This document shows, piece after piece, positions 1-12,660 of a DNA stretch of 64,000 nt; the first letter of the stretch is position 1, and every line of letters begins with the position of its first letter. The translations under genes were made by a program, and so were the position numbers. The notes under the pieces are model-generated. The model was given only the letters and a program-made list of their open reading frames with translations, was not told where the DNA came from and searched no databases. The stretch covers positions 21,768,535 through 21,832,534 of the forward strand of contig NC_045149.1 of the NCBI RefSeq assembly GCF_008831285.2, given 5' to 3'. The stretch comes from Nymphaea colorata (Eukaryota > Streptophyta > Magnoliopsida > Nymphaeales > Nymphaeaceae).

Positions 1-3000
1 AAAATATTCGTGATATTCCTAATGCAAACAGACCCTTTATTTTGTTATTGAATAATGACTGTATTGTTCTCGGGAGCAGTGAAGGGGTGTAGCCAATGCC
101 AAAATTTTTACTGTTGTCCAGCATTTTGTTTATGTCCGAACGTAATCAGGGTATAGTTTCATAATTCGAGCTTCTTTAAGTAAATTAGACTTCGCAAGTT
201 CCTAAAGTATTTTTTTGTATTTACATTCTTATTACATCAGCGAGTTCAGAAAAAATGCACCAATAAGCAGTTTTTACGAAAATAAATAGCAATGGGTAGT
301 AGTTTTAATGGAAACACATGCATAGAAACCTATACGTATATTAAATGTACTTTTAGTCCATCGAAAATGATCGCTTAAGGATTTAAAAGCAAGCAGAGTC
401 CCTATAAGTGGAAGTTGACCTTCACATGTAAAACACAATGCAATATTCAATTCTGTAAGTTCTGTCCCTTTGATCGATATAAGAAAATGATTGGCAAGTG
501 GTCATGTAGAAAATGATCGCTTAAGGATTGATGCCATTGTTTGTTTATTTATAGTCTCCAATTAAAAATATATGACTCTTATGTGTTATAGATTAATCGC
601 ATGACTTCTACATGATAGGTTAGCATTGAATGTGATTTTTACGTGTTACGTTATTGTAGGGTGCTCATGGAACATGCTAATGTACTGTTTTTATACTGAT
701 ATTTTTTTTAATATATCATAGTTGTACGTTCGCACTTTGGGTTTCTTTTATTGTTTTGTGAATATTATACAAATTAATTATTGGGTTATAAAGCTTGTGC
801 CTCAACACACTGAGATTTGAGGCTCATGCTCTTTTCATGACAGAAAGGTTTTGTCTAACCGCAACACTGGCTTTAAAGGGCATAACATAAAAATACCTTG
901 TTTGTTTAATAATTTCATTTTTTTATTCAAAATTCTATGATTATGGATCACTTTTCATAAAACATATCATTCATTCTCAAGATATTTCTGTAAGACTTGC
1001 CAAGGACAATTGGTTTTTGTAACAAAGTGATTCTCTCACACGTACCGAATGATTCTGTATATCATGAATCACATATATATACATAAGAAATGATCGTCTG
1101 TGCTCTCCAAATTCTCTCGTTTGTGTTCTCCTTTCCTCTTATTTTGTCCTGCTGAGCTCTGTTCTGCGTTCTTCTGCGCTTTGCTGCTGTGTTCATCGTT
1201 TTGCATTCTTTCCGTGCTAAATTCCTTCCACAGTTCAGTGTCATTTCACGGAAAGAGACAGAGACAGAGAAAGATCTTTTAAGGAGACGGAGGGTTGTTT
1301 GATGCAAATCAAAGGACGATTTGCAAGAACCAACCTGTAAATGAAAGAAAGTTAAAAACTAAAAACGATAGAAAATCAAACGAAAATGGAGGAGATTAAT
1401 GGGAAAAGAAAAGAGAAGAAAGAATTTGGCATCCATTCAAATATGCACTGAAGATGGCAGTGTGATATTCTTATTTGTAAACAGATGGAAGAAACTCAAA
1501 AAGACAAAGTAATTATTTCCTAACTAAGATAATAACAAATGATTATGTATAAGTCAAAAAATATATTATTTCAAACCTAAAAAGTTATAGAATAGATCAT
1601 AACCAAAGTCAAAAGGATAGTAAAGATTGAATTGGATCTTCTGTGGCCCCAACATCCGCGCACAATTTTTTTTTTTGTACCGAGCAGTGCATATAACCAG
1701 CTTCGACCAAAAACGTTAAGCCCCGGCCGGAAGTTAGTGCCCAGCTGTGATCAGATTGGCAATTTTGGTTGGGACCATGATGGCTCCAAAGTAGTGGAAC
1801 GCTTTAGCTACTGGACCCATGTGGATCTCCACTTAGCACACAACTTCATGACTTAGCCATGGGGCTATCTATACCTCTAGTTGAGAACATGCAAGATGCT
1901 GTGCACTGTATGCCACTCTCTTTATTTTCTCCTTCTGCTTTAAAGCACACTATTACAGCAACTTTTGTTCCACAATGTCTACTTCCAGAAACTTGGATCA
2001 CTCTCCACTTTGGCTACATTAAGCACATTCTTTAGACAAAATCACATGTGTTGCATGATCAACAGCACTCCATTCATGTGGCATACATGCTCAAGCGTGC
2101 GAGCTGAGTGCTTTCATCACTGTGATGTCATTATGGCGTCGACTCCCTTGCGCTTTTGATTATGTAAAACATGCACTATGATGCACACGTATTATGTTTA
2201 CTTTTCTATTTATTGAGTTTTATGATTAAGCTCTTTTCACGTTTAAATGTGCATGTGTTGGTATGAGATAAATGGATTATGTATTTGCAGAAGCAAGGGA
2301 TCCAGAGATGTCTCAACTTAGTGAACCTATGGCCCCGTTTGGCATTGTGTTCCATGAATCTAACTCAAATTAAGATTGGTTCATGCAACATTTGTTCAAG
2401 TGTTTCATGAATCTACGTCAATTTTGAAGCAGATTCATGAAATGCTCATATTTTGTTCTTAATACCAAACAGCCGCTGTACTATACATCCGTTACAAACA
2501 ATATAAGTTGCAACCAAGGCAATTAGTTTCTTTAACAAGAGATGAAAATTGACTCTGCCAAATAAAATGGTATGTATAAATAATAACGATATGAAGGTTT
2601 AGGGAGGCACATATTAGATGCCAACACTAAAGCTTTTAATTTGTTAACTATAATCCTGATCAACATACATATTTACAAGCCGTTCCAAGTGCTTTCTGTG
2701 ATTGTGATCCAGTAAACTGAGAAATGCAGTTGATGCTTAAAACATGCAGCTAGATCATTACACAGGCTTTATATTGTTGATTCTTTTTTATTTCAAACAA
2801 GAACAAGAACAAGAACAGCAATAATAATGCAACATGAATCTTGGTGATCGATGCATGCAACCTTCGAAATGGCTTTTGTATGAATGTGCAAGACACATAC
2901 ATGGAAGGTCCCTTTTTCCCACTTCATGGTGGACGGGACAAACCATGTGGGCCGAACGTTCACGTACGGGGCGTGCTTGGCCCATTGGGACGAAGAGGTG

Positions 3001-4521
3001 CGCAGCATTATTGTTGCCCTCAAGTCAAAAAGGATCACCAGCGGGTTTACATTTCTGGTGGGTCCTATCCGACGCAAGGGGCGGTCTATTTCTACGACAC
3101 ATTTGGTAGGGGCATAGATCTTGTTCTGGTTGAGAAAAAGGAACACTCGTCAGGCTCTTGTTTTCTATATGACTTATACGTATTGGAAGATTCTCTCTAT
3201 CAAGGATTGTGAAATAATTTACAAATATGAATTAGAACTCTACAACATTTTTGTTTTGTCTTCAATGGCGCAGACGCACCAGGGTTGGTGTGGCAATTGC
3301 CCCCACCAGTCTACTTGAATTATCTTAAATTTTGTTATTCTTATATATTAGGATTTCATGATTAGGGATGTACATTAGGTCAAGCGAACTTGAGCTCGGC
3401 TCGAACTTGCTCAGAACTTAATTAAAAACTCGAGTTTATAAGCAGGTCAAGTTCAAGCTATATGAACTCGACTAAGCTCGAATAAGCATATTTAATCTAG
3501 GTTATCTTTGTTAGTAAATGAACTTAGTCCAATCAAGGTCAAGCCAAGGGCCGTTCTATTGAGTCGAGCTCGAACTGACCTCGTACAACTTAGCTCAAGC
3601 TTGAACAGTCTTTGAATGTCGTGCATATTACGAAAATACCTAATTCAACGATCTACAGGTATCCTCGTGACATTTTTTTTTTTAGTTTCAAATGGGTCAT
3701 TGAGATCTCTCTCTCTCTAATTCCGACTCGGACACCATCAGCCTATAGCAGAAATACTTGGTGGTGAATGAATAAGCAACAATAAGAAATAACCGACCAT
3801 TGATCAAATCGAATGGCCATGGATTTTTCCTTTTTTTTGTAACATAAGGAGGTAGAGTACTTGATAGTTGATATATGAAGCATTCATCATTAATATTTTA
3901 GCAAAAAATTCATAGTTGTGCCTAAGATCATTAACTCGAAATTCTACATAAACTATTCATTCATTACAATGTGCTTTGATCTTACAGTGGCGACATTTTG
4001 TATATCAGAATACAAGTAAAGCAGAAGATAGTAATGGAATGGAGAGGGAAGTCGAAACTTGTGGAGAAGATAGTAAAGCAGGCTCCAGTATTTACACGCA
4101 TTTGAATTCTATTTGGATGCAGTATTCGATTCATATGCAATAAAATGCAATACATGGTAATGATTCCATGTCGTGGCTGCGGAACTCAACTAATTAAATG
4201 GATCTGAATTTAGTTAGATGTGTGAACTGAATCCGATAAGATTGCGCAATGATGATATTCCTTTTGAGCTTTTCACACGCAAAAGGTGGCGTGACCATTA
4301 ATGCATGCACCGAGTCCTGTGGAATGACGTATATGATGAATAGCTTTCGAAGATCCTCGCACTAACTGACTCTAGAGTTCATTCAAGATATGCAGAAAAA
4401 CTAAACTTGCTTATATCATAGAACTCCATAGCTTGCATTACATCACAAGAGCTTGTTAAATAGAGACTTTGAAATGACATGGACAATTTCAGTCACAGAC
4501 AATAAAGAAAACACTTGGAAC
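1..4521. other. Intergenic DNA, AT-rich, no supported gene
   Basis: No reading frame here shows a recognisable domain or convincing exon structure. It holds a Tourist-like MITE (2331-2474), a fragment of the CAGTGGCGGA-type repeat near 3265-3310, and a stretch at 3362-3630 rich in repeated AGCTCGAGCTCG-like words that recurs elsewhere in the window. The short frames at 2793-3318 overlap on both strands in several phases and look like chance. Confidence 0.6.
2331..2474. mobile_element. Tourist-like MITE, family with TTTGGYATTA ends
   Basis: The ends are imperfect inverted repeats: GGCCCCGTTTGGCATT on the left against AATACCAAACAGCCGC on the right. The interior carries the phrase CAAGTGTTTCATGAATCTAC, which recurs in variant form at 14.6, 24.3, 26.3 and 54.6 kb. 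No clear target duplication can be read here, so the outer limits are approximate. Confidence 0.5.
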
Positions 4522-4527
4522 TTTATT
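4522..4527 (-). terminator. Poly(A) signal AATAAA of the glycine-rich protein gene
   Basis: On the minus strand AATAAA lies about 80 bases downstream of the glycine-rich protein stop codon, a normal distance for a plant near-upstream element. Cleavage would be expected 10-30 bases further on, near 4490-4515. Confidence 0.5.
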
Positions 4528-4607
4528 GGGACGGACTTCGACGATCTGCAACCAAATCAGAGCGTTTAGGAGATGACACTAGAAGATTGGATTTGACGAG
4601 CCCTTTC

Positions 4608-6041
4608 CTAATGCTTGTAGCCGCCACCATACCCCCCACTGCCACCGTGCTCACCTCCGCCACCATAGCCAGAATCACCACCAGCACCATGACCATAACC
4701 GCCTCCATGCTCTCCTCCGCCGCCGTACCCACCACCATGATCCCCTCCAGCACCATAGCCCCCTCCATGCTCTCCTCCACCACCATAGCCCCCTCCATGC
4801 TCTCCTCCACCACCATAACTGCCACCATGATCGCCCCCATAGCCGCCGCTGTGGTCTCCTCCACCACCATAACCTCCCCCATGCTCTGCTCCGCCACCAT
4901 AACCGCTGCCATGATCCCCTCCACCACCATAGCCACCTCCATGCTCATCGCCACCACCGTAGCCACCTCCATGATCTCCACCAGCACCATAGCTTCCACC
5001 ATGCTCGCCTCCAGCACCATAGCCACCACCATGCTCGCCTCCAGTACCATAGCCACCTTCATGCTCTCCTCCGCCGCCATAGCCACCACCATGCTCGCCT
5101 CCAGCACCATATCCGCCACCATGCTCGCCTCCAGCACCATATCCACCACCATGATCCCCACCAGCACCATAACCACCTCCATGCTCTCCTCCGCCGCCAT
5201 AGCCACCGCCATGATCTCCGCCAGCACCATAACCACCTTCATGCTCGCTTCCACCGCCGTAACCACCACCATGATCCCCACCTCCATGCTCACCCTCATC
5301 GCCGTACCCACCACCATGATCTCCTCCAGCTCCATACCCGACTCCTGCACCCCCACCGCCACCACTACCGTAACCTATACCATGGTCTCCTCCGGCTCCA
5401 TATCCAACACCATGGCCACTGCCGCCGCCAGCACCATAGCCACCACCATGTTCACCTCCAGCACCATATCCAACGCCACCTCCACCGCCACTGCCATAAC
5501 CAATTCCGTGGTCTCCTCCAGCGCCATATCCAACACCAGTACCCCCACCGCCACCGGTACCATAACCAACACCATGTTCTCCGCCAGCACCATATCCAAC
5601 ACCACCCCCACTACCGCCACCGCCACCATAACCCACTCCGTGGTCTCCACCAGCACCATAACCAACACCACTACCACCACCGCCACCGCTACCAAACCCT
5701 AGCCCATGATCACCTCCAGCCCCGTAACCGACGCCACCACCAGAACCCCCACCGCTGCCAAATCCAATTCCATGGTCAGCTCCAGCACCGTATCCAACAC
5801 CACTACCACCACCGCCACCACTACCATAGCCTACTCCGTGGTCTCCTCCTGCACCATAACCAGTGCCACCTCCATAGCCGCTGCCATAACCTGCACCTAG
5901 GCCATGGCCAATGCCATAGCCTGGATATCCCCCAAAGCCATAGAGGTCATCCCCCAGAGACCAGAGTGCCCTAGAGGCAGAGCAGGTGCCTATGGCAAGC
6001 AGCAGGAGTAAACAAGCAGACTTCATTCTATGGGTACCCAT
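4608..6041 (-). CDS. Secreted glycine-rich (cell-wall type) protein, 477 aa
   Basis: The predicted product is a structural glycine-rich protein of the kind that is secreted to the plant cell wall. It opens with a basic stretch and a hydrophobic core (MKSACLLLLLAIGTCSA), a clear signal peptide. The rest is almost wholly Gly, Tyr, His, Asp, Glu, Ser and Ala. The first half has units of about 22 residues (type GVGYGAGGDHGVGYGSGGGG); the second half has units of about 10 residues (type GGGYGAGGEH); the end is GGYKH. I start at 6041 (MGTHRMK) because a TATA box at 6083-6091 would put the transcript start near 6055, leaving the more upstream in-frame ATG at 6075-6077 outside the message; an ATG at 6026 is the alternative. 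No intron is seen. Low-complexity composition means orthology cannot be judged by eye. The opposite strand is open over most of the gene as a by-product of the repeated codons. Confidence 0.85.
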   Translation of the reverse strand: MGTHRMKSACLLLLLAIGTCSASRALWSLGDDLYGFGGYPGYGIGHGLGAGYGSGYGGGTGYGAGGDHGVGYGSGGGGGSGVGYGAGADHGIGFGSGGGSGGGVGYGAGGDHGLGFGSGGGGGSGVGYGAGGDHGVGYGGGGGSGGGVGYGAGGEHGVGYGTGGGGGTGVGYGAGGDHGIGYGSGGGGGVGYGAGGEHGGGYGAGGGSGHGVGYGAGGDHGIGYGSGGGGGAGVGYGAGGDHGGGYGDEGEHGGGDHGGGYGGGSEHEGGYGAGGDHGGGYGGGGEHGGGYGAGGDHGGGYGAGGEHGGGYGAGGEHGGGYGGGGEHEGGYGTGGEHGGGYGAGGEHGGSYGAGGDHGGGYGGGDEHGGGYGGGGDHGSGYGGGAEHGGGYGGGGDHSGGYGGDHGGSYGGGGEHGGGYGGGGEHGGGYGAGGDHGGGYGGGGEHGGGYGHGAGGDSGYGGGGEHGGSGGYGGGYKH

Positions 6042-6082
6042 GATGAAGAAATTGTGGTGCAGACCAAGGGAAGCCATTTGGG

Positions 6083-6091
6083 CTATTTATA
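6083..6091 (-). promoter_or_regulatory. TATA box of the glycine-rich protein gene
   Basis: The minus strand reads TATAAATAG, a textbook TATA box, 42 bases before the chosen ATG at 6041. It decides the start codon, because the ATG at 6077 would lie upstream of the expected transcription start. Confidence 0.65.
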
Positions 6092-6282
6092 CCATTTCAG
6101 AGGAGTCTTCTTGCATGATAAAGGGTGGGTGTGCCCACATGGGTGATGATTTTGTGCCCCATATCAGAATGGTCCTACACACCCAGGCCAAGTATTGCCC
6201 TTTTGCTGTCCAGCAGGATCCTTACAATTTGTGCTGTACCTCTTTTTTGTGTTTAAATAAGCCTACTAAAACAACCACTTGT

Positions 6283-6286
<4 letters not shown>

Positions 6287-6320
<34 letters not shown>
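6287..6320. repeat. (GT)n microsatellite
   Basis: About 17 uninterrupted GT units, roughly 200 bases upstream of the glycine-rich protein TATA box. Confidence 0.95.
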
Positions 6321-6321
<1 letters not shown>

Positions 6322-7745
6322 CACCTTTGTTTCCAAAGTAGCATGCACATTCATTCAATGACAAGGGAAAATATATGTCAAGCTTTTCAAGATTGTTAAT
6401 CCCGAAATGCGAGTCCTTTCATTTGATACAGATGAAGTTATTCGAGTATAATGCAACCAGAACTTCTTCACTTTTTATACAAGTGATATTAGAGGAGGAT
6501 AGGAGAAAATGTAAACGAAATACCAACAATATCATATGGTGACGGACAGGGGCAGAAATCTCTGATTAGGGTAACTACTGTCGTATGCTTCTACTTGCAT
6601 TTCGTTCAGACTGATTATGCATGAAGGACTTTACATGGAGAAGCATAATATATGTGGTTTCATACTCTCACTGCTTATACTATTTGTTTTGTTTACTTCA
6701 ATGAAGCTTTTCCATCGTCAGTAATTTTTGTAATGTTTCCGGAAGGCTACCAAACTTTTGAAAAGGCATGCTAAGGCTGTATAGCTTTCATTAGAACTTT
6801 TTCCTGGAAGCCATCATCGGTGTACGGGTGTAGTTAAAGTGAACCATAACACTAGTGACACTGTTCAGCCGCTGTTGTTGCATTATGAAACAGATACAAG
6901 CATTATATATTTCCCATCGATTTTATTCCTGAAATCAACTTCTGTCTCTACCACATGGTTCAGCGAAAAGCTGAAACCTACTGTCCCTCTTTCCTTGAGG
7001 TTCTGCCGTCTTTTCTGTACGTATGAAGATGATGATCATTGAATGAAAAAAAATTTGTGAGGCAATGTAAATGTCGAGTGCAAATCTCGCAGGCTAACTT
7101 CGATACGAATGGAAAGCTTGTAGTAATTGGCTGCAAAAAGATTGCAGAAAATCAAATGTTGCGCATCGAAAGTGTATGATTCAGTAGCTGCTTTGAGCGC
7201 AGATTCAAGTGTAAACTTTTCATCTTGTAGAATTTACATCTAAGTGTGGACTTCGGGCTAGAATTTTTTTTTCTCTGATCATGCAACCCGTGAATATGTT
7301 ACTGTCGTTAAATTGTTGGTTGTAGTAAATAGTTGTTCATGGAAGCATTCAAGTTGAAAAATAAGGAGAGAAACACTTAAACTTTTGCGAAGTCTCAGAT
7401 CGTGTTTGGTTTGCCTGATAAGTGAACATGTCGCCGGCCTGTTGATTTCCTTTTATAACGAAAAAAAAATTAAAAATACTTCTTTTGTATAGTATTATAT
7501 GTCTGCTATTGGAGATCATAGAAAACTAATTCATTCATCAGCTCATGGAAGACAATGCATATTACTTTAGTTGATGCCTTCAATAAGAATTACAGGCATG
7601 CATGGTTTAGACATGAAAAATTAAACTAAAACCAAGAGCTTGAATGACACTGAGATTTGTTGACAAAAACATTCAAGTTTTACCATGCATATATTTGATT
7701 TCATCTAACGCATTTTGTATCGCACATAAATCTTCAAAAACCCAA

Positions 7746-7792
7746 CTCTCTCTCTCTCTCTCTCTCTCTCACTCACTCACACACACACACAC
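7746..7792. repeat. Compound (CT)n-(ACTC)n-(CA)n microsatellite
   Basis: CT dinucleotides run to about 7770, then ACTC units, then CA dinucleotides to about 7792, a typical compound microsatellite. Confidence 0.9.
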
Positions 7793-8497
7793 ATCCATTG
7801 CTTGTAGTGACTTCATCGCTAATGACTTGTGGAGTTAGATAACTTGCAGTACTTTACATGCACAAGTATACTGTCAGGATATTTCCATGATTCTGCACCC
7901 ATCCTAGGTAGATGGTTTCTCTTGGTCTCCATTTTCGATCTGTTCCATCATACTCAAATTGCACCTCCATTGCAATAATTTGGATCTACGGCTGCTTTAC
8001 ATGCAAGTGGGTGGATATATATATACACACCCACAAGCAACTATTTCGGTACTCTAGATGGCCATGATCCAGAGCCCCTATCGAAGAGTTTGAGAGCTAT
8101 CTTTCTTATGCAATTGGTAGGAGAGGATCCCACTACCCCCATCTACCGTTTCTCTTTTGCTCCACTTTTTGGCCCACTTAGGTGGAGACAGGTTGGTGAA
8201 GTGGATGTTATATATATGTATATACCTTTCATAGCATACCTCTCAATGCATTAACGGGTGACATATTTAATAACGTTCGCCTGATACTAAATATCTTCAG
8301 TAAATATTTTCAAGGTTACTAAATGTTAGAATTTTTTTTTTTAGATACGGGGAGGATTTCAGATTCTTTTACCTCTCAACCATTTTCAGGGTGATCGACC
8401 TTGCGCCTCGCTGATTTAAGTAGTCATCATATCTATAATCTCCTAGCAAGAAAAGTTATACTACTCGATCCTATCGAGCATCGCCTATCAATTAGTC

Positions 8498-8524
8498 ATA
8501 TATATATATATATATATATATATA
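8498..8524. repeat. (AT)n microsatellite
   Basis: About 13 AT units. Confidence 0.9.
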
Positions 8525-9436
8525 ACTGTAGAATAGGGAATTTCTATCTGATGTCTCCGGAAAGAGAGGTTTCTAAGTTTAAACCTCAGAAACATTTATT
8601 TAGGCGACCGGAGGTCTAAGTCGTTGACAGGCGTTTTTCTTTTTTGTAAACTCCATCCTTGACTTACATAATGGATAAATATTCATAATAGTATCAGTTT
8701 TTCTACTGTTTTAGAACCTCAATAGACCGTCATCTCAGCTAATATGCATTTCTCTCGTACCGGCCATTTTAAATTGTTTTTAAAACCAAACAAGCTCATA
8801 GAGTAACTTTTTCATGCATACTTTGACATATTCAACTGCACTCAGTCGATATAGATCTTGATCTGACCCCATTGTTGAAATCAATACGCGTCAATATTAA
8901 TACCGGTAGAAATTAAATAAAATATTTTTTGCGTCAATAAGGGAATGGGTTAATTTAATGGCACATCTTTAAGAAAATCAGAAGGCGTATATAGACGCAT
9001 TTTATTTGATGCATGACGTTTTTGGCACAGGCCATACATGTATACATGTTGCTCAAGTATTTAATCTTACCACCCAACAAAAAAAAGCCGATTTTCATAC
9101 CTTCTTATCCATCCTTTTAAGGTACTAAACCTGATTTCGATGTCATTGGGTGATACTTCCTCATTTGCAACTCAAAAATTGATGTCTCGGTTACTCAAAA
9201 CCAAACCTACTCACTTAACAGCCACCCTCACCCCACCCCTGGGTCCATTGTAACTCATTCATGGATGCTCGGGTACCATATATGTTTTTTCTATCTTTAG
9301 CTCAAATGTGACCTGCCTAACCCAAAATGTTCCATTTTTTAAAGAAAAAAATAAGTGCATGAGTCTGTTAATCTTCAAACCATGGTTAGCCTAACCCAAG
9401 AAAAAGAAACTGACTGCAACCTAACTACTGTATTTA

Positions 9437-9437
<1 letters not shown>

Positions 9438-9469
<32 letters not shown>
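9438..9469. repeat. Poly(A) run of 32
   Basis: An uninterrupted run of 32 A bases. It could be the tail of an old retroposed copy, but I could not find flanking target duplications. Confidence 0.85.
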
Positions 9470-9473
<4 letters not shown>

Positions 9474-10734
9474 TCGTCTTTGAAAGTACAAATGTGAAAT
9501 TACTTGTCAATCCCAATGAAACAAAACATGAATGTGCCAATTACCTACAAGCCAAAGATGAATCTTGAAATAGCACCAAAGAAAAGAGACTGTCCTTTGC
9601 CTCTCCTAAACAACTTGCCAAAAAGCCCCAAGAAAAAAACACCGCCTTTTTTGCCTCTGCTAAAGGTGGGAACGTCTGGAAAAGACAAAGAAGCACCCAG
9701 GACTGCCCATTTGGAAGAAGTTGAGACGCTGAAAAGAATGGAGAGTTGCATCTGTAACCACATGGGGACCTGTTGGGGGTCTGGTTTCAGTCGTGCACCA
9801 GAGAATAACAGCTTTTACAGAAAATGAGAACAGTAAGTATGTAATGTACTTTACATGCTGGTGTTTCAAAGTAGGTGAATATTGCATGAAATGATGATCA
9901 GCGAGCACCATAGAGTCCTTCCAATCGATCATGATAACTACGACATCAATAAGGCAGGTCCCAGCTTTTCCTCGCATGTTCTCAGTGTGGCAGGTTCTAC
10001 AGCTGATCTAGAGAAGACACATGTTAATACGACAGGCCAAACCAGGCAAGTGTGCATCTTTCAGTGTATTGAGCATGTGCGAATGCATGTACATTTACTA
10101 GAAAGGGTAAGAAATAGAGATAGGTAACTACGCAGATCGCCCTAGAACTTGGAGTACTGCTAAATGAGTTGTTTTTTTAAAAGTTAGTAAAGTTAGAATG
10201 GTTGGTGACATGATCTCTATTTGGAGTGGAGTATAAATTCCACTCTTTCACGCAAAGAAACAAAATTTACGATCAGTTCTATAATGATGTTTATGTCACG
10301 ATCAGTTTTGGTTGAGAATCAGATTACTTGGCTTTCTTTAAGATAAAGTTTTGGTGGATTCTAGGCTGAGGTAGATCGTATTAATCAGGAAGTTCAGAAA
10401 AAAAAAGAGAAGGATTATGGAGAAATGGAGCAAGGCCATCATAAAAAGGAACTGGTAACAAATAATAGGTTGTGATACTATTTTACAAATTGAAAGACAT
10501 GAGGAGTTCCCCTCGTTTGCTGCTTTTATTTGTTTCAACACTTCATTTAAAATTGACTTCACCTGATTTTGGTTCTGCATTCAGTAGCTTCTCCAATATT
10601 TTGGGCTCATATCCTTGTTTACCTCAAATTGTTGTAGGATACTCAAGAGATGCTTTTCATAATTTAGTTTGTATTTTAGTAACGAGCATGTAGGTATATT
10701 TTTTTTCATGTCCAAACATTGTATATGCATGTAT

Positions 10735-11060
10735 GTAAAATAACAAACAAATATGAAATAACAAATAAGTATGATATATTCACAAGATAACAAAAGATTT
10801 CTAACATAATGAAATAACAAATAAACGGGTGTATGAGATAACACTAAAGATAAGTATAAGAAAATGTTTATAAAACAACAAAAGTTTGACGAGATAATAA
10901 AAAAACAAATGAATGTATGAGATAATGTTTAACAAATTATAAAATATTTATGAGATAATGAGATAACATATGAATGTATAAGATAATGCTAAACATAAGT
11001 ATGAAATAATGTTTATGAGTTAATAAAATATTTATGAGATAATGAGATAACACTATAAAA
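10735..11060. repeat. AT-rich imperfect repeat of GAGATAAT-like words
   Basis: Words such as AGATAATG, ATGAGATAA, GAAATAACAAA and AAAATATTTATGAGATAA recur many times with irregular spacing. The tract has almost no C and looks like an amplified, decayed simple repeat. Confidence 0.6.
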
Positions 11061-12660
11061 TATTTATCAAATCTCTAAGATCGGTTTTTTAAAAAGATTT
11101 TTTCGGGTATTAATTATGGACATTTTTTTTCTTATTAAAATGGGGTATGAAATTTCATAAATAGAGACGACATATATAACCAGCTTAGGCAAAGGAGGGA
11201 GGGAGGCTAATGTATTATGTTCATCAAAGACTAACTTGGTTATATGGGTCATAGTGCATAATTTTTAGTGCGTGAGTATGGTAAATGACTAAAAGACATT
11301 TAGTTTATACTGTAAAAAAGAAAACATTTTGTAAAGACAAAATTAAAAATAAAAAAGTAAAAAGACTATAAAGGACATTTTCTTTTAATAAATTATCAAA
11401 ATGTTCTTTCCACTTTTACGGCCGGTCGTATGGTTGCTTTAGTTACAAAATGGCTGGCTATTTTTTTTTTTTTGTAAAATATACATATAAAAAGCCTCTT
11501 CTTATGACGGAAAAATGGAAAAAATTGGGAAAACAAAAAAATATAATTTTATTATTTTCTCAGTTTTTCCTCATACTGGGCAAGGTGTACATAGTGGCTT
11601 GTAAATGACTCATGAGGGGGTCAAACACGACCAACACATGAACAATATGTTCTATTTTGAACACCCACCACACTCTAAGTATGAGATAAATCAGTCAAGA
11701 AGCCACATGTGGGCCTCTAAAGGGGCGTCAAATAGGCAAGAGATATATTATGTGAGTGTTTCCTATGTCTGTCATAAAAATTAAAGTAAATAATTCATAT
11801 AAGATGACTAATGTTATATAAATTTATTTTAATATTTAAGATAGAATCATATAACACTCATATTGTATTCCTCTTGCTGAATTAATACGCCTGTAGTTAA
11901 GTATGAGTATTTTTGAATTAGTGCCCCTAATCAGTTTAAAATTTCTGGCTAATTCCTCACAACCTGGCCAGTCCTAATTAACTAAAATAAATTGGAAATC
12001 GGCCAAAAAATATTTTATTTAAAAAAATTTAATTGAAAAAAATATTGTAATATTTAAAAAGGGGATATATAAAAGATGACACCCGACTCCAATTCTGGGA
12101 ATTGTCTTGGATAACTATCAAACTTCCCAAACAGACCGAGCAATTGGAAATTGTTGACATGTTCAAGCAGAAGGATCCCTTCATACTGTTATGTCTGCGC
12201 CTGTTTCGAAACTCATACTTACATAATTCCTCGAGTTATATGGTTGGATTCATCATAGACTCATATTTAATTTCTTGCAATTGAAATTCAAACAAAATTT
12301 TTCAGTTAAGAACATGTTTTTTGTTTAGAAATTTTATATCAGTCTTTTGACTGCCGAGAAACCATGGCATACAGATAGATCTGATATCAAATATATGCCT
12401 CAAATTATAGGTAGATTACATGCAATAAAATACTTTTTTAGCAAATGGAACAGCAGTCATATAATACTGAGACGAAGAGCTCTTTGGCTCAAATCTACAA
12501 CACTCAACAGTTTGATAAAACAAATAACCCAACCGAAGTACTGAACCTCAGCTCAGAAACACATTAGTTCTAGAACATAAGCAGCTTTCTTTAATAACAC
12601 TACTTTGGTAATAGTAGTCCCAGATCAAGCTTAACTAGACATAGGTTTATGAAGTCCTTC

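Larger units (their letters stand above)
6092..12660. other. Intergenic DNA with microsatellites, no supported gene
   Basis: Contains (GT)n at 6287-6320, (CT)n grading into (CA)n at 7746-7792, (AT)n at 8498-8524, a 32-base A run at 9438-9469 and an AT-rich repetitive tract at 10735-11060. An open frame at 9504-9827 (+) and its antisense partner at 9545-9763 lack recognisable domains. The promoter of the glycine-rich gene must occupy the left end. Confidence 0.6.

Noticed and set aside
1062..1307. Frames around a pyrimidine-rich stretch near 1.1-1.3 kb
   Set aside because: Open on both strands, low complexity, no supporting exon structure.
4515..5702. 395-codon plus-strand frame, Thr/Ser/Ala/Met-rich
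   Set aside because: It lies exactly opposite the glycine-rich repeats; its composition is the complement of GGN, TAY, CAY and GAY codons, and it has no start context or domain of its own.
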